Of a DNA stretch of 64,000 bases, positions 36,656 to 49,178 are shown in pieces; the stretch's first letter is position 1; each line of letters starts with the position of its first letter. Source of the DNA: Mastigias papua. Taxonomy: Eukaryota > Cnidaria > Scyphozoa > Rhizostomeae > Mastigiidae. The notes under the pieces are model-generated. The model was not told the DNA's origin. It did not search any database and saw only the letters and a list, made by a program, of their open reading frames with translations. The position numbers and the translations under genes are program-made. The DNA is taken from assembly GCA_964019165.1 (NCBI GenBank), contig OZ025274.1, forward strand, positions 13,887,358 through 13,951,357, in the 5' to 3' direction.

Positions 36656-36694
36656 ACACTCTGATGAGAACGTATGTTTGAAAAGCTTCAGTGT
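36656..36694 (+). ncRNA. minimal type I hammerhead ribozyme motif
   Basis: All core elements are visible in order. Stem I is ACACT (36656-36660) with AGTGT (36690-36694). The core CTGATGA is 36661-36667. Stem II is GAAC (36668-36671) with GTTT (36676-36679) around a GTAT loop, and it contains one G-U pair next to the core. GAA is 36680-36682. Stem III is the palindrome AAGCTT (36683-36688), and C36689 is the predicted cleavage nucleotide. Penelope-like elements are known to carry such minimal hammerheads; a palindromic short stem III suits cleavage as a dimer. Activity is inferred from structure only. Confidence 0.72.
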
Positions 36695-38928
36695 CCCAAC
36701 AATTTTTCGTCTTATTCTTATTCATAGTATCAAAGTTTTTAGTAAGCATTAATAGTATCAAGTTTCATAATAGTCACTACTGTTCACTCCTACTTATATA
36801 CGGTAAAGTTTATTACCAAAGTCAAACTAATTATAAATATGCTATTGATAACAATAAAACAAAAATGCTTATAATTCTGGTACGCTTTACAACGTGAAGA
36901 GTAAATGTGGACAAAAATATGCTTCCTGTAACCTGTGTTTCAACACGAGGACCTGAAATATTCTACTGTTCCTAATAAAGTAGCAGTAAAAGCACTATGG
37001 CAAGAAATGTATAAACTCAGAATTCTAATGAACTGGCATTCATATTGCAGGATAAGCTGCAGGTATATTCACCCTTTGACTGAATTTTCACGCTGTTCAT
37101 TTGGGTGTACCAAGTAAAAACACCGGTTTTTCGCTTGAAATAAGTTTCATTTAAAAATGGATAGTAGCATGTCCTGCTTTGTCTTGTATGAATACTCAAA
37201 TAAAATCAACAAGATTTTGTATGTTTTACCCAAATTCTAACATTATGTTTTTATGCTAATGCAAGTTGTTACGCCATTACATGAATTTTGATATTCTCAA
37301 ATTTATCATGCCACAGAGGTGTCTGTTAATACACAAAGAACTTATAGATGTACGACCAAAGCATGTTACAGCTATTAGTGGTGACCAGAGAAAACCAGGG
37401 ACTTGACTTTGGTGGACTCAAGTCGAATGTTCCATCCAACTTTTTCTCAGCGCCAGTATTAGTAGTAGTCCACAATCGACGTGAAGTAGTCAATGGGAGA
37501 GGAGTAGGAATATTAACGATATTCAACGATATTAAACTGTACTCGCTTCATTTCGATCATTATTCGGGGACGGTTATAATTCAGCACAAGGGTGGTTGTT
37601 AAAGGTCCCTCCATCTATAATATAAGTATGAGAAACTTAAAAATTTGCTAAAAATTAGTAAAATATTTCATGCAAAAATACGTAATACATATAAGAAATA
37701 AAGAAAAAGAAAGAACTTTCTCATGGAGGTTTCGGCTACTTAACTCCTAATCCACAGGCCAGGCAGAGAGTAGAAATATAAGAAATCTCAAACTAATTTT
37801 TAAAATAGTTTTCAAAATTCTATATTGTGCTTGGTGCATTAACTTCCCTTTTTACCCTGTCTGCCATATTGCACTGAGTGCAGGTCTCCCTACTCTATTG
37901 TTTAGACGCTGGCATCTCTATGCACTTGGTTTTCATTATAGCTTTACTGTGAATAATCTGACATGATACTATAGCAACTGGAAAGGTAGCAACAGTTAGT
38001 TTATTTGCTTGGGTTCCGGATGAATATTATCGATTTGATAAAATCCTATTAAAAAATTTATTTTCCACTCCAGCATCATCTAACTTCCTCGTAGGATGAA
38101 AATGACATTACAATCTTACTTCACAAGCCGGTTGTCTTTTACTCTGAAAAGTCACAACAAATTATTTAAGGTCCGCGTGAAATTCAATAGGGATATTTCC
38201 GGAAGATTTTCGGCGCAGAACGCCAAGCCGGAGGTATTTTGGTGCATTGTTTTTTGGGAAGAACTATGCTGCAAGCAACTTTTTCGGCGCAACTCTGCGG
38301 CACAATAACATTGAAGTCACCACAGGCAAGTGGCTTTCTGCAGGGACGCATACGTTGGGGGGGGCAGGGGGGCAGCTGCCTCTCCTGCCCTTTCCAAGGA
38401 CGTAATTATTTTAGTGCAAAAGTGTTAATAATGTGCCCTCAATAGGAACCTTGCCCCCCTTGCCCTCGGTGCAGGCAGGCGTGCCTGGCTTTTTGTCAGC
38501 GTAATCGTTAACTCACCTCTCTTTCTGCTTATACTTCAACCCCCATTATGTCCTACCCAAGATGTTTACGACGCAGAAAATATTTTACAAAATTTTTAGA
38601 ACTTTGCATTTTGTGTAGAACTGCACGTTAAAAGTCCTAGCCCTACCGACAAATACAGCCGTCAGTCATAACCAATGCAACTCAATCTGTTAGTCATTGG
38701 AAGGTGAATAGCTAATACAGTAGAATACTATGCAAAACCAGTAGTCTGAGTAATTATACTACCAGAACCTACTCTGAGCGACTGAAAAATAAATGGAAAT
38801 TCCCGCAAGTGAAAACTAGGCTTGCTACAAAGCCTCAGTTAAAGAAATGAGTGCACTGAATTGACAATAGCGCAAAGATTAATGCAACTTCCTAATCAGG
38901 AAAGTAGCTGACTCGATATGACTACACA

Positions 38929-39060
38929 GGCGAGTGGCTGGGTGATTAGAGCGCTTGACTGCTGAGCGGAACATCAATTGCTCGAGTCGAACCCTCGGAT
39001 CATACTTGGGATGCTCACTCGCTGTCTACCCAGCAGCAAATGGACACTTGGTGGCTACGA
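38929..39060 (+). mobile_element. tRNA-derived SINE, copy 2 (5' part)
   Basis: It shares the head of copies 1 and 3: GGTGATTAGAGCGCTTGACT, box B-like GCTCGAGTCGAACC, then GATGCTCACTCGCTG. It breaks off after about 130 bases. Same strand as the other copies. Confidence 0.75.
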
Positions 39061-39229
39061 CCGGATTAAGTACGATACGATTTCAACAGTGAATTGAATT
39101 TGTGAACCTTACAGAAAAAAATTGATCGGATTGAGCAGTGCCGATCTGATTGTTTGGCAAAATTAGCAATAACCATATTATAGCCTAAATTTTTGCATTT
39201 TTTATCTGCATTGCTGATGCATATGATTT

Positions 39230-39900
39230 TCTCTATAGTCTATGCATATTTTTCTATGGGATCTAGCTCAAGGCCTAGTTTTTAGAAGCTCCTTATTTTT
39301 GGACCTCCTTTGACCAAATTGCAGTTCTCAAAGTTCCTTAATAGTTCTTTACCAGCACATTTGGTACTGTGTGGTTAAGTGCTAAGACTAGATACTATAT
39401 TCGTTGGAAGTTTCAACGCCCATCCCTCTATTAAACACTACTAAATAGGCGAGTTGCCAGATGGTTAGAGCGTTTGACTACTGAGCGGAACATCAATTGC
39501 TCGAGCCAAACCCTCGGATCATAGTTGAGATGCTCGCTCACTACACACTCAGCAGCAAATGGGTACCTGGGGGCAACAGTGGGGAACTTTAAAGGCGGCA
39601 AGAAAAGGAATTGGTCACCCTACCTCACCATGCTGACGGCCCAGGATAAGTGTCATCTCTTACAGGCACTTCCTATACCGTGCAGGATCGTATACGGCAC
39701 TAAACTTTACATTTTACACTGGTTATACACAATTCATGCGGATTTAACTGCAATAGTTGGTACTGGGCCACTAATTCTGGATTGTTTGCAGAAGTAAAAC
39801 AGTTGAAATTCAAAAGGTCCTTAGAGATACTGTCTTCGGTAGTTCAAGCTCCACAAGTCCTTTTGGACTCTGTCTGTGCCCCTCTCATAAAGCAGTTCCT
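39230..39900 (+). repeat. dispersed repeat copy 2, split by a SINE
   Basis: The left part (39230-39430) has TTATTTTTGGACCTCCTTTG and AAGTGCTAAGACTAGATAC. The right part (39740-39860) has GGATTGTTTGCAGAAGTAAAAC. Both match consecutive parts of 30105-30450. The SINE at 39445-39720 lies between them, so the SINE is the younger insertion. Confidence 0.55.
39445..39720 (+). mobile_element. tRNA-derived SINE, copy 3 (near full length)
   Basis: Box A region GATGGTTAGAGCGTTTGACT, box B-like GCTCGAGCCAAACC, body AAAAGGAATTGGTCACCCTA and tail GGATCGTATACGGCACTAAA, colinear with copy 1 at 29615-29875. Confidence 0.8.
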
Positions 39901-40810
39901 TATAAAAAATGCACTCTCTCCTCAACCATGGGCAGAATATTGATGTACTAAAGAAGAAGAGTAATCCTGATAAATTATTCCCAGCGCTCTGCTGCGGTTG
40001 ACAAAAGTTGTTGTCACGTTTATCAGTTGCAGATAATTTATCGCTACCTAATTTTGATGTATTTTATGCCAACCATACAGGGGATGCTCTCTATAACTTT
40101 TAAGAAAAATCTACTTTGGAAATCAAATTTAGTGCTGATTTTTGTTGAAGCTTATTGTATTATTGGGAAGTTGGTTGTAATCTCTCAAAAGCCACAATGT
40201 TACTCCCTCATTCTATCTCTGATATGGTCTTCAAAATAAGCTATCGCGGCGCCTTACGAGCATAATTGGGTTGTTAAATGGGCAAGGAAGAACAGTAGTA
40301 AAAGATTGGCCAGCTGATAAATGCCAAAATCTCAGACGTGCATTAATGTAAATGTACCAGATTGTCGATATAAAAACAAAGAAACTATTAAGAAATTTTC
40401 ACCAGTGGTTAGGTTAGACTGTGAATTCATAATGACTATAGCAGTTTTGCCAACACTTTGCATTCCAGATATTTATAGTCAACTTGGACATTTCAGCTAT
40501 TTCTGTACCTACGTAGGGAAGATCATAATGATTTGAGCTTCCTCATTTGCGCAAAAATTCTTTCAGAAGCTCGTTCATCCTTGGATCTTAAAACGCTTTT
40601 TGGTTAATTTCATGAATTTTACAGGATCAAAGTAAGACAGCACTTAGAGAGATAACAACGGCATTCAAGAGATAGCAACAGGGGCCTACTTAGCTTCATC
40701 GAAAAATTATTAATTAGTATTTTTGCACTGACGTAACTCCATTTGGCAAAAGCATAAAACATTCTAAACACCATTCATATTGAGATATACACGTCATAAA
40801 CATTTCAGCA

Positions 40811-40812
40811 CA

Positions 40813-40886
<74 letters not shown>

Positions 40887-40887
40887 G

Positions 40888-40919
<32 letters not shown>

Positions 40920-40935
40920 TATATATATGTATATA
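40811..40935. repeat. (TA)n tract with TATG interruptions
   Basis: Continuous alternating TA with a few G substitutions. It borders the minus-strand copy of the short repeat at 40938-41014. Confidence 0.95.
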
Positions 40936-40937
40936 TT

Positions 40938-41014
40938 TGTAATGTTTCTATGTTTCTGCTTGCACCGAAAAAGGAGAAAGTCTGATTGCTCGCAAGCTAC
41001 TGAGTTCATATATA
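40938..41014 (-). repeat. short (TA)n-linked repeat, copy 1
   Basis: On the minus strand it begins TATGAACTCAGTAGCTTGCG and ends CGGTGCAAGCAGAAAC, about 70 bases. Copies at 41236-41305 (plus) and 45667-45740 (plus) share this order. It is adjacent to (TA)n. The family is unidentified and no coding function is inferred, although the frame reads MNSVAC in all three. Confidence 0.75.
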
Positions 41015-41048
41015 TAAAGACATCAATGAATAAATAAATAAATACATG

Positions 41049-41225
<177 letters not shown>

Positions 41226-41235
41226 ATGTCTTTTC

Positions 41236-41305
41236 ATATATGAACTCAGTAGCTTGCGAGCAACCAGGCATTCTCCTATTTCGGTGCAAGCAGACACATC
41301 ATTAT
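41236..41305 (+). repeat. short (TA)n-linked repeat, copy 2
   Basis: Starts ATATGAACTCAGTAGCTTGC and ends TTTCGGTGCAAGCAGACAC. It is in inverted orientation to 40938-41014 across a (TA)n tract. Confidence 0.75.
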
Positions 41306-44300
41306 TCTCAGAAAATTCAGGAGAAATTGATATTTACCACCACCTGGGGACGAAGGTATATATATTTATTTGTATATATGTATGGACCTATCGAATTAGA
41401 GGAACATTCTTGGATTGTTTTGTAAGACGTTCGTGGATTATCCAATTGCTAAGGACGCTCCTAAATCATGCAACTGTGTAATGTGTAATCTAAAGTAAGT
41501 TTTCCATTTGCATTGAAGGTCTGACATGCTGATTCTACAAACAGTTGTTTTGTTTCTATCAATCCATGATGTCCATCCATTCAATCTCCTTCCATCAATG
41601 TGGACCATCAATGAATTTAGTCAGCCCATTGCCAGCTGGAACAAATTACTTTAGAAGAAGATCAGCTTCATTGATGTGAAAGACTCTCTGAACTAAGTCC
41701 CCGAAGATCATTGCTATTTTCCCTGATTCTGAACAAGGTAAAATATTCTTACTAATATCTCTTCTTGGGAGATAAAGAAGTTCAAATCTTTAAAAAAACT
41801 ATTTTAATTTGTAAGTAAATCTATTTCAGACACTCTCGTGAAATTTTATTTTCATCACATACTGTATCCACGTGAGAGCATAATGTGAATGAGGGACTGG
41901 CTCACTTTTGTAAAGTTCTCAATCGAAACTGAGGGTCTTCAATTGGCGTAAGTGTGGATTTGAAAACATGGCATAACTATTTATTAAAGTTAGATCGTCA
42001 AAATTAAGATAAAGAAGCAAGTAGGCCAATGATATAAATTAAAATTTGTCAATCTTTAGATGGCATTGAGCTATATTATTTTCCTCTTAAGACAACTTGC
42101 AAGTTTTTAGTTTCTGTCATGCCTTTTGTGTAATTCCGAGGAAAGACCATATGCACTTATTTACAGCTTCCATGAGCATTTCTTCCATTCGTCTCTGATC
42201 TATGTCGTGGCTAGTATAGCCGCCAAATGTTTGAAGACTCTGATGAGGTCTACTTGCTTCCAGCCTAATTCACCAATCATCATGCAAAATAGGCCTAAGT
42301 TTATTTGTGGAATACATGTGCTGATCAGAATCCTACATGATGATTGGTCAATTAGATTGGGAGAAAATAGACCTGATCAGAGGTCTTAAACGTTTGGTGG
42401 CCATTCTGTCACGCTTACCTTATGTACAGCTAAAGAACCAAGATATCTAGCCACACAGTCTTAGATTATTTGAATCGCCCAGCAATGCCTCAAGACTTGA
42501 CTCAAGAACCGCGCAGTTCAAATCCAAGTGTCTTCTCGTAAGAAAATTGCATAATCAAAAAGTAGATCAGCTGCTATTCACATCCAAACTAAGTCCCCAC
42601 ATGCTACCCATTCATCAGGGCAGTCTATGAGCAAGTTTATATCTAATGTAACGATCAAATCTATATAGACATTGCAGAGATCGTAGAGTGAAGTAAACTT
42701 CGCGATTTCATCGATTTCGCGATTTCGCGAGCCGAATCTTCAAATAGATAATGGTAACTGAAGCAAATCTTGAAAGACGATTGCCACTTCGGTATTGTCG
42801 ATACCATTAGATTTGATAAATGAGACAGGCACTAGATTGCCAATTGTGTAAAGTGATGAGTTTATAATTCCTTCGAAATCTTCTTTGGGAAATCCTGTAA
42901 CATCCTTAGAGTGCAAACTTCGAATAGCATAAAGAGGAATTTCCTGCAGAAATTTATCTACCTATTCATCATTACTTGTCAATAATTCAAAAGAAACGTT
43001 AAGTGTTGATATCTGATAAAGATATGTAAATATATCATTGATTCATTCTATCATTATTCCTATATTATGAAGATATTTGAAGGGAATGGATTCAAATTAT
43101 AAAGCAAATGAGATATAGTTAACAGAGATTTAAGGATGATTAATTCACATCATACTCTGACATCTGTCCATAGATAGTCAGTGGAAGAAATTGATAACAA
43201 TGTACAGTACCTAGCCTAACACAATTATAACAATCCATAATTTAAATAGTTGAACTTTCTGATTCTTGGTCCATGGTATTTACGCACAAGCGGTAGTAAC
43301 GGAACATAGATACAAAATGGCGTCACAGGACTAAGAAATCAAAAACAGTTCTCTGAAGATCTCATTGTTCAAAAACGCGATCTACTTAAAGGGTGATCGA
43401 TGTAAAGGTATCTAATAATATTGTCATTTCCAATTTTTACAAGTTTAAATTCATTGACTTGTTTGTTGTCCAAGTTTACTTCAACCCCCGTCACCTGCCG
43501 AGCGCATTCAGCTGTTCCCGCAGGAAAAATATGCAAATGAGCAGAGCATGTTGGTGTTTAGTAGCAAGCGCTGTGCCTTTGATTTACAATTCCTTTTCTC
43601 TGCACCAATAGAAACGCAACTTTGGCACTTCCTTTGTTTAGTGCAATCAAAAGAGGCAAAGCGACGCCCATGAACTTAGTTGCTGGGTGTCTCATCGCCT
43701 TCTATTTAAGTTGATCTCAGATCATACTTGCATAAAGGGCCCAACAGCTAGGAAGTAAGTTTGACAATCTAGAAGGCCTAAATCACGCACCGGATACAAT
43801 ATTTGAATAGTGAACAACCTTTATCTCAAATTATCGACCATCTACGGTTTATTGACATTACCTTCAGGTAAACAGAAGCACATATATAAATATATTACGA
43901 GAAATCACCTAGTTCTGTCATTCACCAACTCTTTCTTCCAAGAAGCTTCAAAAGTGGACAGATCTGCAAGGAGACAAATTTACACAGGTGAGAAGGAATA
44001 CCTACCCACTTACTATTTTTTAATTTTATCTTATATGTGTTCTAAGAAGTGACTTAAATCTATCTTAGTAAAGTATTTCACGGGTAATATTTACAAGTTA
44101 TCACTTTTGCAGATAGGTGAAAATAGGAAAATTCACGGTAAGGCCAAAAAATGAAGATTTTCCAACAAACATACAATATTCACTTTTTTGGATAAATTGT
44201 TTATCTAGTTAGTCAGTTATGTAAAAGTCTTTCCGTCCAAAATCTAACACTTAAAAAGAAGAGATAAACAACCCCGTCATTTTTCTGACAAGATAAGACA

Positions 44301-45666
44301 TTGTCCGACAATATGGTAATCAAGGTCTACAAGGGGCTTTTCATCCCCTTCCCCCTTACTCCCTCTATCTGAGCGAATGATCGTTTGTATTGCGATATAA
44401 TCATTTCAAACTTCTTCACTACTATAGAAAACAATAGGCTTAACGGATTTCTAAGTACATTATTCAGATCAAGAGTCTTCCCTGAACTGTAGCACTTATG
44501 CATAGTAATGTCACTCCTCATGTTCATCTCTTCTTATGAAGAGACTTTACCCCTGTTACGATTCTTTTCTGAAATAGAGTATCGATGCCAGCTTGCATTT
44601 GCCAAATACAAGTAGTTAATGGTGTTTGCTACTAGGGGCTGACCCACAATAGAACTCCAACGACGTGACGGCATTCAGCTAAAATACCCTTGCTTTAACC
44701 TTAACCTGCATGCACTCTCTAAACGCTTGCTGGGTTTGCTCATGGGACCTCGGTTTCGATCTGCTATCGTTTCTATTTTGGTTCCTTTCTCTGAATCCTA
44801 TTACTGGGCATTACCATCTTTAGCCATCGAAAGCTCTAATGCATTCACTTCGCGGCCATTGAGGTATACAATAGTTGTAAGTAAGTAAGCGAACAAGTAG
44901 CAAGAATTTATCGTTTCCGACAGCTCCATCCTACAACAACCGGCTATTCTTTTCCGACAGCTTACTGTTGTACACACGCACTTTGGTGTTTGTACACGTA
45001 GAAGTGGCATTTAGCCAATCCTACACTTTCCAGTATAGAGTAGCGAAATGATTATATTAACTACATGAAGTTTCAAATTTTAATATAAAAATAAAATTAT
45101 AAAAACACAATAACTATAACTATAATTGCAACTATATTATAATTCTAAAGATAATAAAGATATACCTTGCTGAGTGGCATTAGAAATGAAAACCATCTTA
45201 TTACCTTTAAAAGGAAGATAAACGCTTTTAACTTTTAAGATTATTAGATTTTAAAAAACTTACTGCAGTTTTTAACCCCTATATTTGTAAGTTTTTCTTT
45301 TTGTCTTACAATTTTAATTTAGAACAGGACCCTTATTAATAGCAGTAATCTTTACTGAAAAGGTTATCATGTATAAATAAGGTATATTATTATTTTAATA
45401 CTCTCATTCTATAAAAATATTTATTTAACATTTTAAGTATTACTACTCCTAGCTAGTTACAGGCAGTGCATGACTGGCCTGTATGTTTAAAAAAGTTAAT
45501 TAAACTAAGCATAAGTAAAAAAAATTACACGTGCACACAAAGAAGCATAGATATACTCTTGCTTTCCGGTCAAGCGTCATAACCACTAGGCCACAGTGGC
45601 TTGTTTTGACTCTCTTGATTTTGCCACCTTTAGTGTTACTTTCGGCATTCGCTTTTTTTCAAGCAG
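41306..45666. other. stretch without a recognised gene
   Basis: No exon, RNA gene or clear repeat could be supported. A short block 43943-43988 is bounded by AG and GTGAGA and could be a small non-coding or UTR exon, but nothing confirms it. Confidence 0.4.
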
Positions 45667-45740
45667 CTCTATATATGAACTCAGTAGCTTGCAAGCAACC
45701 AGGATTTTTCTTTTCATGGTGCAAAAAGGAACATTAGTAT
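45667..45740 (+). repeat. short (TA)n-linked repeat, copy 3
   Basis: It begins TATATATGAACTCAGTAGCT and continues GCAAGCAACCAGGATTTTTC, then a GGTGCAAAAAGGAAC end that has diverged from the other two copies. It follows a short TATATA only. Confidence 0.65.
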
Positions 45741-47759
45741 TATCAGAAAAATCAGGATTTTCAGGAAAAATCAGGAAACAATTTATTTATAAAAGCATGC
45801 ACAAACGCCAAAATGGTGTCGTTCAAAGAACATAAAGTTGCCTTGGAATGCCTTTACTAAAAAGTGCTGCAAGCGTGAGATTTTGATCAAAAATATGAGA
45901 ACGGGAGATTTATTATGAAAAACGGATGTCTCCCGGAAAACACGGGAGACTGAAAATGATCCAGCAGCTATAATTTTTTCGTTTAGATCCTGGGCTCGCG
46001 GTGATCAATCTGTCAAGCAAATATTTGTGCTCTCTAGATCCAGCATCTTCTAAGACACGTGCTTGACGCTGCGACTAACGAATGTCGCTCAAATTCTACC
46101 GATGTTGATGAATTGTTAAAAATGTTAAGAGCAGACGTTTACGTAGAATCATGCTTCGCAAAAGTCCCCTCATCCCTTTACTCTACTTGTGAAAATTACC
46201 CGCATGGAATGAAAAATTATGTTGCTAAACTGCTTTCGTACTAGGTCCTGTTTATAATTAATGAGGATGATAGTATTCAGACTTTTAGCTTCATCAGCTG
46301 CCCATAAGGTTGGCAAACTGCAACAATGTCCTTAAAAGACATGTGTTTCATTGCCCTAAGCCACATCTGATCGTGGCTAACAAGAGCAGGAGCTGATAAG
46401 AATGGGGTAAGATCTCATGTTCATAAAGTTCCTTTGCTAAATTCTTTTGTACAGAACCATGGAAGAACATAATTAATTGTTCTTGATAATGAGAGACGTT
46501 GAATTATATGAATTTTCGCGAGTCAGACTTTTTCCATTATTAAACTGCCATTGTATTAAAATAGATAAACGCAGCTAAAATCTAATGAAATTTGCTCTTT
46601 GACTAAGTTTTGAGTTGATGTTCTACTGAGATTCAAATTAATAAGAAGCAAAGTATATATCAACTATATCTTTGTGAGTTGAGCTGCTCATAGAGATTAC
46701 TTTTATCGTTGACTTTTTGAGAAGCTAAATAGGCAAAATATTGTTATCGTTTCTACTACCTTCCTTTTGACATTCAAGCATGCATTACATAAGCCCAACG
46801 CACCTAGCACATAACATATCTTAAATCTTCTATTAAAATGCCACTATCTAACTTACTGCGACGGAGAACTCTGTATTGCAGGTGTGGGAACCAAAGGAAA
46901 GTGATAAACTCAACTGTGCTATGTTTTTAGATAATGCGTTTATGAGTATAATCGGATTCCCATCGTAGGTTTCATTCACATCTTCAAAAGTTGTAAAAGA
47001 AATTAGCTTGAACCTACTGTTTTGTATCATGGGCTAATGTTTAATTTATCTATTTGTCAACTCTCAGCTTCTACAAGACTTCAAAAATCAAAAGAGTTCT
47101 TCCCAACCTGCATCTAGGACGGCATGTGTGGAATAAAAAGTTACGAGTAATAATACCGTAAACCCAGTGGTGTATAAGTAAATTGATAGCGATGGGTGCT
47201 CTTTTCGTAGACATATTGTGTATTAGAAACCAAGAATTCGATATACGTAATTATATAAGAAAAAGAGCACTTGGTCAAATTGTAGTCGGGTTGTGTTAGT
47301 GAAGTTGTAATAGTGAAGAGTATGTTTTAATATTTTAAATTTGGTGACATTTAGATTAATATTACAATGGTCCCGTTGATAGAATAAAAATCTACCTTCT
47401 AATGATCTTTGTGTTGCTTATAAAGTCTTTCGCTTCAGAGATATCCTTTAAGGGCGGGGGGCTGCGTCCCCTCTTTTACACTGCTAAATTCAGGAATTGA
47501 ATCATACTAAATAAATCAACTTATTTCTAAATTCCTTTTTCATTATATAAAGCAAATAGTCTAAATACAAAAGTTAGCCTATAACTATGTCTTTAAAATC
47601 TTCTGTGATTGGGGGCTTCTTATGGCGAACTTTTAACCGAAATAACAAAATGAGTGAGCTAATAACAATGGAAGCTTCATCGATATCAAAAAACTAGGTT
47701 CATGCATAGTAACACCAAATACTAAAATTGCCTCTTTACACAGCTTAAAACGACAATTC
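45741..47759. other. stretch without a recognised gene
   Basis: Nothing coding is supportable. A frame at 46059-46244 has no family resemblance. Confidence 0.4.
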
Positions 47760-48745
47760 TCTCCATCTCAATTTTTTCCACGGAATTTTGCATCATTTGG
47801 CAGGGAATTCCATAGGACGCTACCACGGAATGATAAACTATCAATGTCATAAGTAGATGTCTTAGTCTGAGGTGACTCCAATAGGATAATAAATTATATC
47901 TTCTATCCTGTTAAGGTACTACGTACTTCAAGCACTAGCTTTTGCAAGTTCCTTTATGAATAGTGCATTCCTTTCCTCTCTATACCAAGTTTTCATAAGA
48001 TGATGTAAAATCATTAAAGAGAATTCGACGCGCTCTCGTATGAGTAAGATTCAGATTGATATTAGCAACTTATCTGCAAAATACTCGTATTAACGGACAG
48101 TAATTAAATTGGGACATTATCAGTAGAAGACATTACTATTCATTCAAGTATTTTGATACTCTGGAGAAGGCCCTAATCTTGTTGCTTGCTTTATGACACA
48201 ACTACATGCTGGTCAAATTTTAGCTACGAATCTGTGGTAATCCCAAGTAGTTTAACACTATCCACAACATCAAATGAAAACTTTTCCAATATACCGTATT
48301 GTCAATACTCCTCAAACCGAGTAACATAACTTGAAATTTTGATGGATTAACTACCATTCGATTTGCTCTAACCAAAAGATTGCAATAGACATACCTTCTT
48401 CAAGATTAGAAGCCACTCTGTCAAACGTTTCTTCGCAAGAAAAATGGCATTATCGTCAGCAAAGTTGTACACTTCCGAATATTCAACGAAATTGATAAAT
48501 CAATTTGAAAAATATTGAGTAGTATGGGCCCTAGCTCCGAACCCTGAGAAATTCCAATTTTTGTTTGCAGCCAATAGCTAAAGTCGCACCGACCTTCACC
48601 TTGTTTATTTCTGTCCGAAAGATAACTTGCTACAAATTTCAGACTCTGTAAGCAAAAACGATATCCATATAACTTAGCAATAAGAATATCATGTGGGGTT
48701 GGAGAATACCTACGTGAATTTTTAATGATTTGTGAAGACAAAATT
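47760..48745 (-). pseudogene. LINE reverse transcriptase pseudogene, 3' part
   Basis: On the minus strand 48741-48421 encodes RT residues: PHDILIAKLYGYRFCLQSLK, then FVASYLSDRNK, then YWLQTKIGISQGSELGPILL (the SQGS..GP motif), then a frameshifted YNFADD-like catalytic region. About 600 bases downstream, near 47780-47860, the C-terminal DSLSFRGSVLWNSLPNDAKF block is readable. Frameshifts and missing 5' sequence disable it. The family differs from the 17060 copy in its C-terminal block. Confidence 0.75.
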
Positions 48746-49100
48746 GCATGAAGCTATAAATATAGCAACTTCGCGAGGTGTCTCCGTCTCCGCAGCACCC
48801 AACTCTTCCTCTTCGTCTCCTAGAATATAAAAAATTGAAGCCAATTCCTGACATAATTGGCATATTCTGGTTATTTTGACAGGCATATTTGTGTCTGTGG
48901 TGTGATACGTAGCACTCATTTTTAAGAACGGGCTCGACCAAGTCCCTGTATAATGCAAAATGCAGATCTGCAAAAATTCATACTGTAGGCTCTGCGTTTA
49001 CCATTTAGTACATTTTGCATATCGCAGAAAACAGAATGTGAATTGTCTTAAGATCTTCTAATCAATTACTCTAATGAAAGAATTGGTTTATTTTCTATAG

Positions 49101-49178
49101 ATGCACAATGAAGTCAACAATATATGGCCTGGTTTTTGTGATATGCTTGATAAATTTCAAGTTCTCACAAGCACATGA
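49101..49178 (+). promoter_or_regulatory. possible overlapping upstream ORF at the start of the neuropeptide exon
   Basis: If the exon begins right after the TATAG at 49096-49100, its first ATG is at 49101. That ATG opens a 25-codon frame that overlaps and ends (TGA, 49176-49178) inside the neuropeptide coding region. It would reduce initiation at the true ATG (49108) unless leaky scanning occurs. The exon border is predicted only. Confidence 0.3.

Larger units (their letters stand above)
36556..36745. mobile_element. inverted repeat of Penelope-like element ends, with hammerhead motifs
   Basis: The left arm (about 36556-36648) and right arm (about 36656-36745) are imperfect reverse complements. 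Both contain TTGAAAAGCTT and end in a GAATAAGACG / CGTCTTATTC block followed outward by an AAACTTTGATA-like block. The outer CGTCTTAT sequence also ends the Penelope-like copies at 58581 and 62224, which suggests this is a head-to-head pair of terminal repeats without a coding body. Each arm carries a hammerhead motif. Confidence 0.65.
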
